From: Natronoplasma sp964602715
GTDB taxonomy: Archaea > Thermoplasmatota > Thermoplasmata > Halarchaeoplasmatales > Halarchaeoplasmataceae
Direction of reading: 5' to 3'
NCBI GenBank assembly: GCA_964602715.1
Contig: CAZRSB010000015.1
Span: 1-41,050 of the forward strand
DNA: 41,050 bases
Shown here: piece by piece, positions 1 through 8,408 of the stretch
Layout of the letters: each line of letters opens with the position of its first letter
Numbering within the stretch: the stretch's first letter is position 1
Translations under genes and position numbers: made by a program
Notes under the pieces: generated by a model
Told to the model about the DNA's origin: nothing
What the model saw: only the letters and a program-made list of their open reading frames with translations
Databases searched by the model: none

Positions 1-54
1 ATCCCTATCTCAAGGATCTTGTCTGAATACCGTTACTCTATCGCTTCAACAAAG

Positions 55-65
55 AATATATAAAA
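55..65 (+). promoter_or_regulatory. TATA box of the aIF1A gene
   Basis: An AT-rich box (tatataaa at 57-64) lies about 25 bases before the expected transcription start near 85. That puts transcription only a few bases before the TTG at 92, so the mRNA would be nearly leaderless. The call rests on box sequence and spacing only. Confidence 0.5.
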
Positions 66-91
66 CCCGTATTTTATGATATGATGATACC

Positions 92-406
92 TTGAGTAAA
101 GGAGACGAAGACGAAGTGGTTAGGGTTCCGTACCCTGATAGAAGCGAAGGACAGATGTTTGCCATAGCTGAAAATATGTTAGGCGGAGCTAGAGTAAGAG
201 TGATATGTGAGGATGGAAAATCTCGACTGGGCAGAATACCTGGGAAACTAAAGAAGCGTATGTGGATAAGAGAAGATGATCTTTTGATAGTCGATCCCTG
301 GGATTTTCAGGATGAGAAGTGCGACATTAAGTATAGATACACAAGAACTCAAGTCAATTATTTGAGAAAGAAAAATGATATCCCAAATTCTTTAGACGTC
401 TTTTAA
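92..406 (+). CDS. eif1A: Translation initiation factor aIF1A
   Basis: Archaeal homologue of bacterial IF1 and eukaryotic eIF1A, an OB-fold protein that binds the ribosomal A site and helps start-codon selection. The 104 residues match the family in length. The OB core is seen as EGQMFAIAENMLGGARVRV followed by GRIPGKLKKRMWIREDD and the VDPWDFQDEKCDIKYRYT stretch typical of aIF1A. The start is uncertain. The TTG at 92 fits a nearly leaderless transcript. A GTG at 116 would follow a GGAG at 101-104 and remove eight acidic or polar residues without touching the fold. It lies upstream of the Trm112-like gene on the same strand. The identity is secure; only the start is in doubt. Confidence 0.93.
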   Translation: MSKGDEDEVVRVPYPDRSEGQMFAIAENMLGGARVRVICEDGKSRLGRIPGKLKKRMWIREDDLLIVDPWDFQDEKCDIKYRYTRTQVNYLRKKNDIPNSLDVF

Positions 407-458
407 GAGGATATCTTGTCACAAAAAGTTTTTTTGGGTTTAATCCTATTCTGAAAAC

Positions 459-650
459 ATGAAAAAAGATCTACTCGATATATTACGGTGTCCGGAATGT
501 AAAGGCGAACTAGATTTAGAGATATTGGCTTTATCAGAGGATGATAAAGAGACAGATGAAATAGAAAGCGGCGAACTTGAATGTAAAAATTGCGATATCA
601 CTTATCCTATAGAAGATGGGATACCGGATATGATTCCTCCAGAAGAATGA
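459..650 (+). CDS. Trm112-family zinc protein
   Basis: Small zinc-binding protein of 63 residues. It has the Trm112 pattern: an N-terminal DLLDILRCPEC knuckle (Cys11, Cys14), a second CKNC pair (Cys42, Cys45), and the C-terminal YPIEDGIPDMIPPE signature. Eukaryotic and archaeal Trm112 proteins bind and activate methyltransferases that modify tRNA, rRNA or release factor; the bacterial YcaR-type proteins share the fold. No methyltransferase gene is next to it, so its partner cannot be told here. It follows aIF1A after a 52-base gap and faces the convergent tsr3 gene, which places it in a translation and ribosome-maturation neighbourhood. The short length is normal for the family. Confidence 0.82.
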   Translation: MKKDLLDILRCPECKGELDLEILALSEDDKETDEIESGELECKNCDITYPIEDGIPDMIPPEE

Positions 651-660
651 AGTTTTATGC

Positions 661-698
661 TAAAAGACACGACTTTTTCTACCTTTTAGTGTCTTTTA
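661..698 (+). repeat. Hairpin element, copy 1
   Basis: A perfect 10-base stem (661-670 with 689-698, taaaagacac pairing with gtgtctttta) encloses an 18-base T-rich loop that begins GACTTTTT and ends TTTTA. It begins 10 bases after the Trm112-like stop codon. A second copy at 40951-40996 keeps the loop ends but changes the stem by compensating pairs. It may be a U-rich terminator or a small mobile or RNA element. Confidence 0.55.
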
Positions 699-790
699 CT
701 GGTTCTAGAGGATTAACGTTCTTTTCTCCCTCGACTTTGGTTCTTGGGATCCGCAATGTCAAGAGGAATTAAGGATAAAATCCTGCCGAT

Positions 791-830
791 GTAGAGTTCG
801 CAACTTAGTTTAGAAAGTTACGAGTTCTAC
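791..830. terminator. Imperfect 16-base-pair hairpin between convergent genes
   Basis: Bases 791-806 (gtagagttcgcaactt) pair with 815-830 (aagttacgagttctac) with one mismatch and two G-U pairs, leaving an 8-base loop. It sits directly after the tsr3 stop on the minus strand and 140 bases after the Trm112-like gene on the plus strand. A shared terminator is the simplest reading. The rest of 651-838 shows no gene. Confidence 0.4.
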
Positions 831-838
831 TATATATA

Positions 839-1336
839 TTATTTCATAAATTGCTTCTGTATCTCGATCACTTCAGAGCTGTCTTCGGCTTCACTGTACT
901 CTTCTAAGGGTTTCTCGTTCATCTTGAAAAACTGTTCTCCCCAATTAAATATCGATAGTAATTCCCTTGCTTTTTGCTTTTTTCCTAAAATGTAAAGTGC
1001 AGCGCCCACTGCTTCAACTGTGGTCAATTGAAAAGCATTCCCATAATTTATTGGATTTACCGCAACAAGATACGGTAAAGCTCTTCCGTTTTCGTATTCT
1101 GGAATTTTATCCTCCGCATCGGTCCAGGTACAATCAATTGCTTTGATACCATCTCTTTCAGCTTCTGGACGATCTTCGGGAGATATGGCTTTTTCGGCTA
1201 GGGGATTGAGATACACACCTCCCTTTCCCAGATCTCTATCATTGACTAGTCTTTCCGCCAATTTGTTATCTATCAATTTGCGAGCCGTACATTTTTCTTG
1301 GTCACACTCACGGTGATCCAATATTGCTACCTTCAT
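839..1336 (-). CDS. tsr3: Tsr3-like rRNA aminocarboxypropyltransferase
   Basis: Member of the Tsr3 family (former DUF367). Yeast and human Tsr3 transfer the 3-amino-3-carboxypropyl group of S-adenosylmethionine to a hypermodified pseudouridine of small-subunit rRNA; the archaeal protein is expected to act on 16S rRNA. Visible family motifs are LDHRECDQEKCTARKL at the N terminus, AIDCTW, LPYLVAVNPINYG, LTTVEAVGAALYILG, and FNWGEQFFKMN. The start at 1336 gives 165 residues and the expected MKVAILDH beginning. An ATG six codons upstream (1354) would lie between the TATA box (1361-1369) and the predicted transcription start, so it is unlikely to be used. The gene is convergent with the Trm112-like gene. 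Confidence 0.88.
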   Translation of the reverse strand: MKVAILDHRECDQEKCTARKLIDNKLAERLVNDRDLGKGGVYLNPLAEKAISPEDRPEAERDGIKAIDCTWTDAEDKIPEYENGRALPYLVAVNPINYGNAFQLTTVEAVGAALYILGKKQKARELLSIFNWGEQFFKMNEKPLEEYSEAEDSSEVIEIQKQFMK

Positions 1337-1360
1337 ACAATTTAAGAAATGCACAGGGAA

Positions 1361-1369
1361 TTATAAATC
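1361..1369 (-). promoter_or_regulatory. TATA box of tsr3
   Basis: The minus strand reads gatttataa here, about 28 bases from the ATG at 1336. This spacing supports a nearly leaderless transcript and decides the start codon of tsr3. Confidence 0.5.
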
Positions 1370-1557
1370 ATTCGAAAATATGTTAGCAAATGTTTTTATA
1401 TTTTGTAAATCATCTATTTAGAAATTAACAAAAGATATAAGAACAAGCTGTTTATTTGTTTGCTACCCAATGATGACGAATCCAAAACTGACGCAAAGGA
1501 TGATGATTGATGGGCAGTCTGAGGGTACAACATAATATCCTATATGAAGGTAATAAG

Positions 1558-2175
1558 ATGGTTACTGGATTTGATCTAATACATTCTAATAAGCCACTAC
1601 AAAAACATTGGATCAGGAGATTCATCGGTTACGTCATAGATCTGTTGATCTCCTCTTTTATGGTCTATATGATTTTTTATGTTTTGGCAGTGAGTTTATT
1701 GGATACAAGTATGCTGTTATATTTTCCGATGACTGCAGGGATGGTTCAAGTCTTTTATTCTGCAGTCTTAGAATATACAAATAAAAAAACCTTGGGAAAA
1801 CAAATCATGAACCTAAGAGTAGAATATCTAAAACATAGATTTGATATGGCTGATGCGTTGATCAGAAATATTAGCAAGCTCCATGGCATCCTAGTTTTAT
1901 TAGATTGGATGATAGGTATGCTTTCAGAAGGTGATCCAAGACAGAGATATCTTGACCGTCTTGCTGATACCACAATAAAAGCAGCTGGCGAACCTCTTCA
2001 TGTTAGAGACTTCATCGAAGATCATCTTTTTAAGGAGGGACCAAAAGAGGAGTCACCAGAATCAGGGAATATTGAAGAGCAGGATGATAAAAAAACATGT
2101 AGAGAATGTGGCGGTACTTTGAAAGAGATAGGAGACGGAAGAGCTCGATGTAAGAGATGTGGAAGGATACAATAG
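1558..2175 (+). CDS. RDD-family membrane protein with C-terminal zinc ribbon
   Basis: The N-terminal half is an RDD domain: RRFIGYVIDLLI before the first membrane helix, then a second hydrophobic stretch, a TLGKQIMNLRV loop, RNISKL, and the closing RYLDRLADT. The last 45 residues are an acidic linker and a zinc ribbon (CRECGG then CKRCG). RDD proteins are mostly uncharacterised integral membrane proteins, some linked to ion or metabolite transport. I cannot assign a substrate. The start is taken at 1558 because AAGGT lies six bases upstream; the frame is open from 1507 with TTG and ATG codons that add 16-17 residues. The tiaS ATG follows eight bases after the stop, so the two are probably co-transcribed. 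TiaS also ends in a zinc ribbon. Confidence 0.72.
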   Translation: MVTGFDLIHSNKPLQKHWIRRFIGYVIDLLISSFMVYMIFYVLAVSLLDTSMLLYFPMTAGMVQVFYSAVLEYTNKKTLGKQIMNLRVEYLKHRFDMADALIRNISKLHGILVLLDWMIGMLSEGDPRQRYLDRLADTTIKAAGEPLHVRDFIEDHLFKEGPKEESPESGNIEEQDDKKTCRECGGTLKEIGDGRARCKRCGRIQ

Positions 2176-2183
2176 AGATTGAT

Positions 2184-3515
2184 ATGTATATCGCTGTGGA
2201 TGATACAGACTCAATAGACGGGATGTGTACCACGTTTTTGGCTTCTGAATTGATCAAAGAATTCAATGAATTCGATCTCTTGTCGCATCCTAGATTGGTA
2301 AGACTTAACCCAAATGTACCCTGGAAAACTAGAGGAAATGGGGCTATAAGTATTTCCTTTGGGAAGGGACATACTAGAGAGGATAAAATAGGGAAAATCG
2401 ATAAACATGTTTTTACCCATAAAGGAGAACATTCTTGTGTATCATCTATATTCGATAGAATAAAAAATATAGTAGAAGAAATAGCTCATTTTGATGATAA
2501 AAAAACTAACCCAGGCTTCGTAGTATCAGATAAAAAACCTCCCTTTTCATTGTACGAAAAAGCAGTTCAAGATGTCGTTGAATTAGAGGATGTTTTAAAA
2601 ATATTGGATAAAAATGGATTCAAATATAAAGGCTACGGAAATAAAAGAGGATTGATAGGCGCTACCGCTGCGATGGCTTGGAGACCAAGAGATCATACTT
2701 ACGAACTTTTGTCTTATAGGAAGGAAAAGAATTGGGGAACGGAGCGGGAATTGTATGAAAAAGAGATAAAAAGATTAGATAAAGAGTTAAAACAAAGTTT
2801 TGATAGTTATGATCATGAAGAGGATGAACAAACAATAGCTCCTAATTCACCCTGTCCAGTCTTATATGGAGTAAGAGGAGACGACCCTTATGAATTGAAA
2901 AAAGCTCTTAAAATGTTGAGTGGGGAGGATCCAGAACGCTGGATAATATTTCTTACCAATCAGGGAACTGACGACCATATTCAGGAAGTTCCAATATCTG
3001 AAGTTAGACCGTGGACTTCAGTAAAAATCAAAGGAGAGGTTTCTTCTATTCCTGAGATCATAGAAGGAGGCCATGTATTATTTGAGGTTAAAGCTTTAGA
3101 TGATGATATAAAAATAACAGCTGCTGCATACGAACCAACAAAAGGATTTAGGGAGCATGTTAAAAAATTGATCAAAGGTGACTTGATCGAATTGAGGGGA
3201 GGTATAAGAAAAGAGCCTAAGACACTAAATATAGAAAAAATGAAGATCTTAAAACTCCAAGATAAGGTGGTCAAAGTCAGTAATCCCAAATGCCCAGAAT
3301 GCAGTAAAAAGATGTCATCTATGGGTAAAAACGCAGGTTATAGGTGCAAACGCTGCAGGATTAAGGCTGATGAAAAAGAAGCAATAAGAAAAAAAGTGGA
3401 TAGAGGTATAGAGGAAGACTGGTACGAAACACCTGTAAAAGCGAGAAGACACCTCTCTAAACCACTGAAAAGACTGAAAAGAACAAAAGAAAAAAACAGA
3501 ACAAGTAAAAAATAG
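2184..3515 (+). CDS. tiaS: tRNA(Ile2) 2-agmatinylcytidine synthetase TiaS
   Basis: TiaS attaches agmatine to C34 of tRNA-Ile2 using ATP, so that archaea read AUA as isoleucine. The N terminus MYIAVDDTDSIDGMCT is the diagnostic catalytic segment, followed by RLNPNVPWKTRGNGAISI. The middle carries the ferredoxin-like part. The C-terminal half has an OB fold (VKIKGEVSSIPEIIEGGHVLFEV region) and a zinc ribbon with Cys370, Cys373, Cys388 and Cys391, then a Lys/Arg-rich tail that probably binds tRNA. The length of 443 residues is usual. The frame is open from 2157, but the conserved MYIAVDDTDS marks the real start. The gene is convergent with atpB, 11 bases apart. Confidence 0.93.
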   Translation: MYIAVDDTDSIDGMCTTFLASELIKEFNEFDLLSHPRLVRLNPNVPWKTRGNGAISISFGKGHTREDKIGKIDKHVFTHKGEHSCVSSIFDRIKNIVEEIAHFDDKKTNPGFVVSDKKPPFSLYEKAVQDVVELEDVLKILDKNGFKYKGYGNKRGLIGATAAMAWRPRDHTYELLSYRKEKNWGTERELYEKEIKRLDKELKQSFDSYDHEEDEQTIAPNSPCPVLYGVRGDDPYELKKALKMLSGEDPERWIIFLTNQGTDDHIQEVPISEVRPWTSVKIKGEVSSIPEIIEGGHVLFEVKALDDDIKITAAAYEPTKGFREHVKKLIKGDLIELRGGIRKEPKTLNIEKMKILKLQDKVVKVSNPKCPECSKKMSSMGKNAGYRCKRCRIKADEKEAIRKKVDRGIEEDWYETPVKARRHLSKPLKRLKRTKEKNRTSKK

Positions 3516-3526
3516 AAAAGATTTTT

Positions 3527-4915
3527 TCATTTAGGGTAGTATTCATCAATATATTTTTGATCGATCCTCTTAAGATCTTTCTTTGGTATTATAGTAACCA
3601 ATTCCCAAGCTAAATCCAGGGTTTCTTCTATGCTCCTATCTTCTTCCACACCTTGATTTATAAACCTCTCCTCAAACTCATCCGCGAATTCAAGATACAA
3701 TCTATCTCTCTCACTTAAGGCTTCTTCGCCGACAACAGCTACTAGATCTCTCAAGTCTAATCCTTCAGCATAGGCCGCATATAGTTGGTTACCGATATCA
3801 GAGTGATCTTCTCGTGTGCTACCTTCACCTATACCTTCCTCCATCAATCTGGAAAGACTTGGACCAGGAGTGATTGGAGGTCTAATTCCTTTCCTGTGCA
3901 ATTCTCTGGAGAATACAAGTTGTCCTTCTGTGATATAACCAGTCAGATCTGGGATAGGGTGAGTGATATCATCATCCGGCATAGTTAGTATAGGTATCAT
4001 CGTTATAGACCCTTCTCTATCAAGTATTCTTCCTGCCCTCTCATAAATACTTGCTAGATCGGTATACATATACCCTGGATAACCTCTTCGACCCGGTACC
4101 TCTTCTCTGGCTGCAGCTATCTCCCTCAATGCCTCACAGTAATTTGTCATATCTGTTAGGATCACTAAAACCTGCATATCTTCTTCAAAGGCCAAATATT
4201 CTGCAGCTGTGAGAGCCATCCTTGGGATTATGATACGTTCTATAGCTGGATCATTTGCAAGATTTAGAAATAGTACCGATCTTTCCAAAGCACCTGTTCT
4301 TTCGAAGTCATTTTGGAAAAAATTCGCTTCCTCAGCAGTGATACCCATAGCACAGAATACCACTGCAAATTCTTCTTCTTCACCAAGAACCTCGGCCTGC
4401 CTAGCTATCTGTGCCGCAACGCTATTATGGGGCAGACCAGAAGCGCTGAATATAGGTAGCTTCTGACCTCTGACCAATGTTAGCATACCATCGATCGTAG
4501 AGATTCCTGTTTGGATGAATTCTCTAGGATACTCTCTAGCAGATGGATTGATAGGATCTCCATCTATAACTCTCCTTTCTTCAGGGATGATATCAGGACT
4601 TCCATCTATAGGTTCTCCAATCCCATTGAAAACTCTTCCGAGCAGTTCTTTTGATACACCGAATTTCATCACTTCTCCTGTGAATTGAACGCTTGTTTCA
4701 TCAGTATCTAAACCTCTAGTACCTGCAAATATTTGCAATACAGCTCTATCACTTTCCGCTTCTAGAACCTGTCCGAGCCTTTCTTCTCCGCTAGGTAATT
4801 TCACCTTCGCTATCTCATCGTAGGCTACATCACTGATACCTTCGACGGTCATCAGTGGGCCTGAAACTTCTGTCACGTTCTGATATTCTGTTCTTTTAGA
4901 TATGTCGTCTTCCAT
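3527..4915 (-). CDS. atpB: A-type ATP synthase subunit B
   Basis: Non-catalytic nucleotide-binding subunit of the A1 head, alternating with subunit A. The 462 residues are of normal length. Family features include TGISTIDGMLTLVRGQKLPIFS with the degenerate P-loop ASGLPHNSVAAQIARQAEV, VLVILTDMTNYCEALREI, and GRRGYPGYMYTDLASIYERAGR. It is the last gene of the minus-strand operon. Its ATG lies just after the stop of atpA, and the purine-rich end of atpA (gaggaggg) serves as its ribosome binding site. In most archaeal operons atpD follows here; instead the operon ends, facing tiaS. Confidence 0.96.
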   Translation of the reverse strand: MEDDISKRTEYQNVTEVSGPLMTVEGISDVAYDEIAKVKLPSGEERLGQVLEAESDRAVLQIFAGTRGLDTDETSVQFTGEVMKFGVSKELLGRVFNGIGEPIDGSPDIIPEERRVIDGDPINPSAREYPREFIQTGISTIDGMLTLVRGQKLPIFSASGLPHNSVAAQIARQAEVLGEEEEFAVVFCAMGITAEEANFFQNDFERTGALERSVLFLNLANDPAIERIIIPRMALTAAEYLAFEEDMQVLVILTDMTNYCEALREIAAAREEVPGRRGYPGYMYTDLASIYERAGRILDREGSITMIPILTMPDDDITHPIPDLTGYITEGQLVFSRELHRKGIRPPITPGPSLSRLMEEGIGEGSTREDHSDIGNQLYAAYAEGLDLRDLVAVVGEEALSERDRLYLEFADEFEERFINQGVEEDRSIEETLDLAWELVTIIPKKDLKRIDQKYIDEYYPK

Positions 4916-4916
4916 C

Positions 4917-7900
4917 TTATCCCTCCTCCTCTAAAACAGTTCCGTCTTCAACGGGAGATTTGAGTTCTAAAGATTCTTCTAGTTCCTGAAATTCATCGTT
5001 CATCCTCATCTCGATTTCATTAAACTCGTCATCCCATTCTTCTGAAGGGATATTGGACATCCTGCTTATTTCTTCTATAACGTCCATACCTGTCAAATTA
5101 TCAACGGTTACTCCCTCTTCTATGGCTTCTTTCCCAGTTTCAAAGTACTCCATTATTATTTGCAGCATCCTGAATTGTTTTTCAGGTGAACAAAATGTAT
5201 CAACATCATGGAAAGCGTTCTGCTGTAAAAAGTCTTCACGAACCATTCTCGCCGCTTGCAAAGCAAATTGATCACTAGGTGGCAAAGCGTCAGGTCCAAC
5301 CAGTTGAACTATCTCTTCCAATTCTGATTCTTTTTCTAATAATCTCATGGTTTCTCTACGTAGATTTTTCCATTCTTTGTTAACGTTTTCTTCCCACCAA
5401 TCACTGACTTCATCTAAATAAAGTGAATATGAAGTTAGCCAGTCTACAGCAGGAAAATGACGCCTATTTTTAAGCTCAGTATCAAGAGCCCAGAAGACCT
5501 GGACAATCCTAAGTGTATTTTGCGTTACTGGTTCCGAAAAATCGCCACCAGAAGGACTAACAGCACCGATAACTGAAATAGATCCCTCTCTGTTACCATG
5601 CAATTTACAAATGCCAGCTCTTTCATAAAAAGAGGCTAATTCTGTGGCTAGATATGCCGGAAAGCCTTCTTCTCCTGGCATCTCTTCTAATCTACCTGAT
5701 ATCTCCCTTAGCGCTTCAGCCCATCTCGAAGAGGAATCTGCCATAAGAGCCACGTTATATCCCATATCTCGGTAATATTCAGCTATTGTTATCCCTGAAA
5801 ACACAGAAGCCTCTCGGGCAGCCACAGGCATATTACTCGTGTTAGCTATCAGTACAGTTCTTTTCATGAGAGGTTCACCGCTCCAGGGATCCTCTAGCTC
5901 AGGGAAATCTCTCAGCACTTCCGTCATCTCGTTTCCTCTTTCTCCACATCCTACGTAAACCACGATGTCCGCATCGCTCCATTTGGCTAATTGATGCTGG
6001 ATGACCGTATTGTGGAGCAGCATAGGTGTATTACCACCAACAAAATTATGCGTGTCTGGAACGGTTAAATCATAGACATCTTTTGTGTCATCATTTATCT
6101 CCACCGATACTACTGGATCAGGTAAAAAATGATCTAAATGGTTGAATGCAATACTTTTAAGCTCTTCATCATCTAACATATCAGAAAAATCTTTGAATAG
6201 AGGGATGCTCATTTTCTCTTCCTGTGTAGTGTAATTTTCAATTTTTATTCCATTTTCCTTGAATCTCTCCTGATTTATTCTGCTCCCTTCGAATTTTTCT
6301 TGCACTAAATCTGGAGAGATATCGATTGAATCAACGCCTTTGAAATTTGTACTATCTTTTTCTAGATATTCTTTTATTTGCTCATATTTAGGATGGTCAA
6401 CAGCAGTTTGTTGATAGAAACTATCAAGTTCTTCCCCAGAAACTCTCAGCCTATAATGTTTACTATAATCAGTCTCCTTTGTGCTGATTCGTGGAGCAGT
6501 ACCTAATACAGTAAGAGCATAAGAAAGATCACTAGCCATCTTGTCACTTGATGTACCAATTTCGATCTCATATCTATTAAATCCACCAGCCGCAAGATAA
6601 TACCCTCTTATGAAGGCAGCGACCGTATCTTCGCCACCTCTAAGGACCTTCTTTGGAATGCTACATCTGCTTGATTTATCATGCTCTGGGAACCCTAGAG
6701 AAACTAGAAGATCTCTCAATGTTTTACAGTTGACTTTCACTGATTCAACTGTATTTGCGTATTCTCTTTCACCTTCTAATCCAAAAAGTTCGTCGAAAAG
6801 TTCATTTACCTTTTTTAACAGAGCCTCATCATTATTGTAAAAATGAACCGACGTGGTTTTGAGAGAACCATCACCCATCAGCAAACCGAGTAACTCAGCA
6901 AAGTCCTCGTCAAATTTTTCAGGCAATTTTATTGACTTTGAAGTTCTCTCGGATTTTACCTGTGTGATTTTGTGATCGATTCCCGCTTTTCTGAAAATCT
7001 TATGAGACAATTTTACTTTTGGCTGATTTCTTCCTAGAGAGTACTCTATAAGAGCTTCTTCACTAACGCCCAATTCATTTGCTAGTGTTCTTCTATTCTT
7101 GTACTCATTTTCTAATTTTTTTATAGCCCGAATCACTTTTTCAAAATCTTTTCCGCAAACCCTTTTTTCTGGAAGTAGTTTTTCTACATCGATTATTTTA
7201 TCTTTTCTTTTACTACCTTCTATGTCTAAATCTCTTGGTACCAACAACATGTCGTTCTCTTTTAGTTCTCCAGCCGGTTTTTCAATTATCTCCAAATCTG
7301 GTGTGAGGACGAATAGTTTATGGACAGGTGTGAGTTCGACCTCTCGTCCGCTTTTAGTTTTTACAACAACAGTTCTGTCAGTTTTACCTTTATAAAGGCA
7401 GTTAGCCTCCTTTTTAGCTATTTTTCCGTCCTCCATAGACAGGACTTCTAACGGTTCGTTCAGTCTTACTAGTTCTTCCTTTTTATTTGCTTCTTTTTCT
7501 CCAAAAGACTCGTACTTTTCATACAGTTCTTTGATTGGAAGTTTGGTTCCATCTGCAAGTAACACTGGGGTCTCTCCAGTCACACATTTACCAGTTCCGA
7601 ATCCACCAGGGATCGCCGCAGTTCCTCCTTTAGCTAGTGGGAAAAATGTATCCAATACCCTTTGGCCAGTAACTAGAATCTCTCCGGGTTGTTTTTTCTT
7701 TTTTATCGGCCTACCTACTCGGACAGGCCATCTTTGCTTCATACTTATCTCTTCTTCGCCATCTTCGTTTTCTAAAACTGCGATAGTTTCTTCTATTGTA
7801 TATTCTCCTTCAGACACTATCTCTTTGATTTTTCCGTCCTTGTTAGGAGGTACCATAACTTTGTGATCAACGGTCTTTGTTTCTTCAACAATCCCTAAAA

Positions 7901-8354
7901 TATCTCCTTGCTCTACCTCTTCACCTTCTTCGACTTTAGGTTTAAACTCCCATCTTTTTTCATTATCTAAAGGTGAGACTTCTATACCTCTTCCTATAAA
8001 GTCGCCGGATTCTTCAACAAGTCCCTTTAATGGTCTTTGAATTCCATCATAGATCTGTTCTATCAAACCTGGACCTAACTCAAGTGAAAGCGGTTCACCA
8101 GTCCTTTTAACAGGTTCTCCCGGTTTAACTCCGCCTGTTTCCTCATAAACCTGTATCGTGGCAACATCTTCCTCTAGTTCGATAACTTCACCTATGAGAC
8201 CTTCTTCCCCTATTTCGACAACCTCATACATCTCAACTCCTCTGAGATTTTCAGCCTCAATTACTGGTCCAGCTACACGGGTGATACGCCCTAACTCTTC
8301 ATCCTCGCTGGGTTCTTTGATTCTACTTATACTCTCTTCAGCTTCTTCAACCAT
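4917..8354 (-). CDS. atpA: A-type ATP synthase subunit A with intein
   Basis: Catalytic subunit of the A1 head. The reading frame of 1145 codons consists of a 256-residue N-extein, a 526-residue intein and a 363-residue C-extein. Spliced subunit A would have 619 residues, slightly longer than the usual 580-590. The N-extein ends with the P-loop GGFGTGK, and the C-extein starts with Thr and continues VIQHQLAKWSDADIVVYVG and CGERGNEMTEVL, so splicing restores GKT. Later motifs include MADSSSRWAEALREISGRLEEMPGEEG. The N-terminal barrel starts near GRITRVAGPVIEAE after about 20 extra acidic residues. AAGGAGG eight bases before the ATG is a good ribosome binding site. A 54-base gap separates it from atpF. 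Confidence 0.96.
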   Translation of the reverse strand: MVEEAEESISRIKEPSEDEELGRITRVAGPVIEAENLRGVEMYEVVEIGEEGLIGEVIELEEDVATIQVYEETGGVKPGEPVKRTGEPLSLELGPGLIEQIYDGIQRPLKGLVEESGDFIGRGIEVSPLDNEKRWEFKPKVEEGEEVEQGDILGIVEETKTVDHKVMVPPNKDGKIKEIVSEGEYTIEETIAVLENEDGEEEISMKQRWPVRVGRPIKKKKQPGEILVTGQRVLDTFFPLAKGGTAAIPGGFGTGKCVTGETPVLLADGTKLPIKELYEKYESFGEKEANKKEELVRLNEPLEVLSMEDGKIAKKEANCLYKGKTDRTVVVKTKSGREVELTPVHKLFVLTPDLEIIEKPAGELKENDMLLVPRDLDIEGSKRKDKIIDVEKLLPEKRVCGKDFEKVIRAIKKLENEYKNRRTLANELGVSEEALIEYSLGRNQPKVKLSHKIFRKAGIDHKITQVKSERTSKSIKLPEKFDEDFAELLGLLMGDGSLKTTSVHFYNNDEALLKKVNELFDELFGLEGEREYANTVESVKVNCKTLRDLLVSLGFPEHDKSSRCSIPKKVLRGGEDTVAAFIRGYYLAAGGFNRYEIEIGTSSDKMASDLSYALTVLGTAPRISTKETDYSKHYRLRVSGEELDSFYQQTAVDHPKYEQIKEYLEKDSTNFKGVDSIDISPDLVQEKFEGSRINQERFKENGIKIENYTTQEEKMSIPLFKDFSDMLDDEELKSIAFNHLDHFLPDPVVSVEINDDTKDVYDLTVPDTHNFVGGNTPMLLHNTVIQHQLAKWSDADIVVYVGCGERGNEMTEVLRDFPELEDPWSGEPLMKRTVLIANTSNMPVAAREASVFSGITIAEYYRDMGYNVALMADSSSRWAEALREISGRLEEMPGEEGFPAYLATELASFYERAGICKLHGNREGSISVIGAVSPSGGDFSEPVTQNTLRIVQVFWALDTELKNRRHFPAVDWLTSYSLYLDEVSDWWEENVNKEWKNLRRETMRLLEKESELEEIVQLVGPDALPPSDQFALQAARMVREDFLQQNAFHDVDTFCSPEKQFRMLQIIMEYFETGKEAIEEGVTVDNLTGMDVIEEISRMSNIPSEEWDDEFNEIEMRMNDEFQELEESLELKSPVEDGTVLEEEG
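6009..7586 (-). other. In-frame intein in atpA (VMA-b site)
   Basis: Protein-splicing element of 526 codons between the Lys and Thr of the AtpA P-loop, the insertion site known as VMA-b in Thermoplasma and Pyrococcus. Splicing residues look intact: Cys1, block B TPVH (86-89), the C-terminal VYDLTVPDTHNFVGG block, penultimate His525, Asn526, and Thr as +1 residue. A LAGLIDADG homing endonuclease is embedded. Its first motif LLGLLMGDG (232-240) keeps the catalytic Asp239. The second, IRGYYLAAG (326-334), has Ala333 where the catalytic Asp should be. The Ala codon is gct at 6588-6590, one base from an Asp codon. Residues about 165-190 resemble a helix-turn-helix. Splicing is probably active and cleavage probably impaired. 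Confidence 0.95.
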
Positions 8355-8408
8355 GATTGTTTCCTCCTTGAACCATATCTATATTTTGTTTAATTTCAAT
8401 AAGCATAT

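Noticed and set aside
590..772. Plus-strand frame overlapping the end of the Trm112-like gene
   Set aside because: It begins inside that gene in another frame and runs through the hairpin; no family resemblance.
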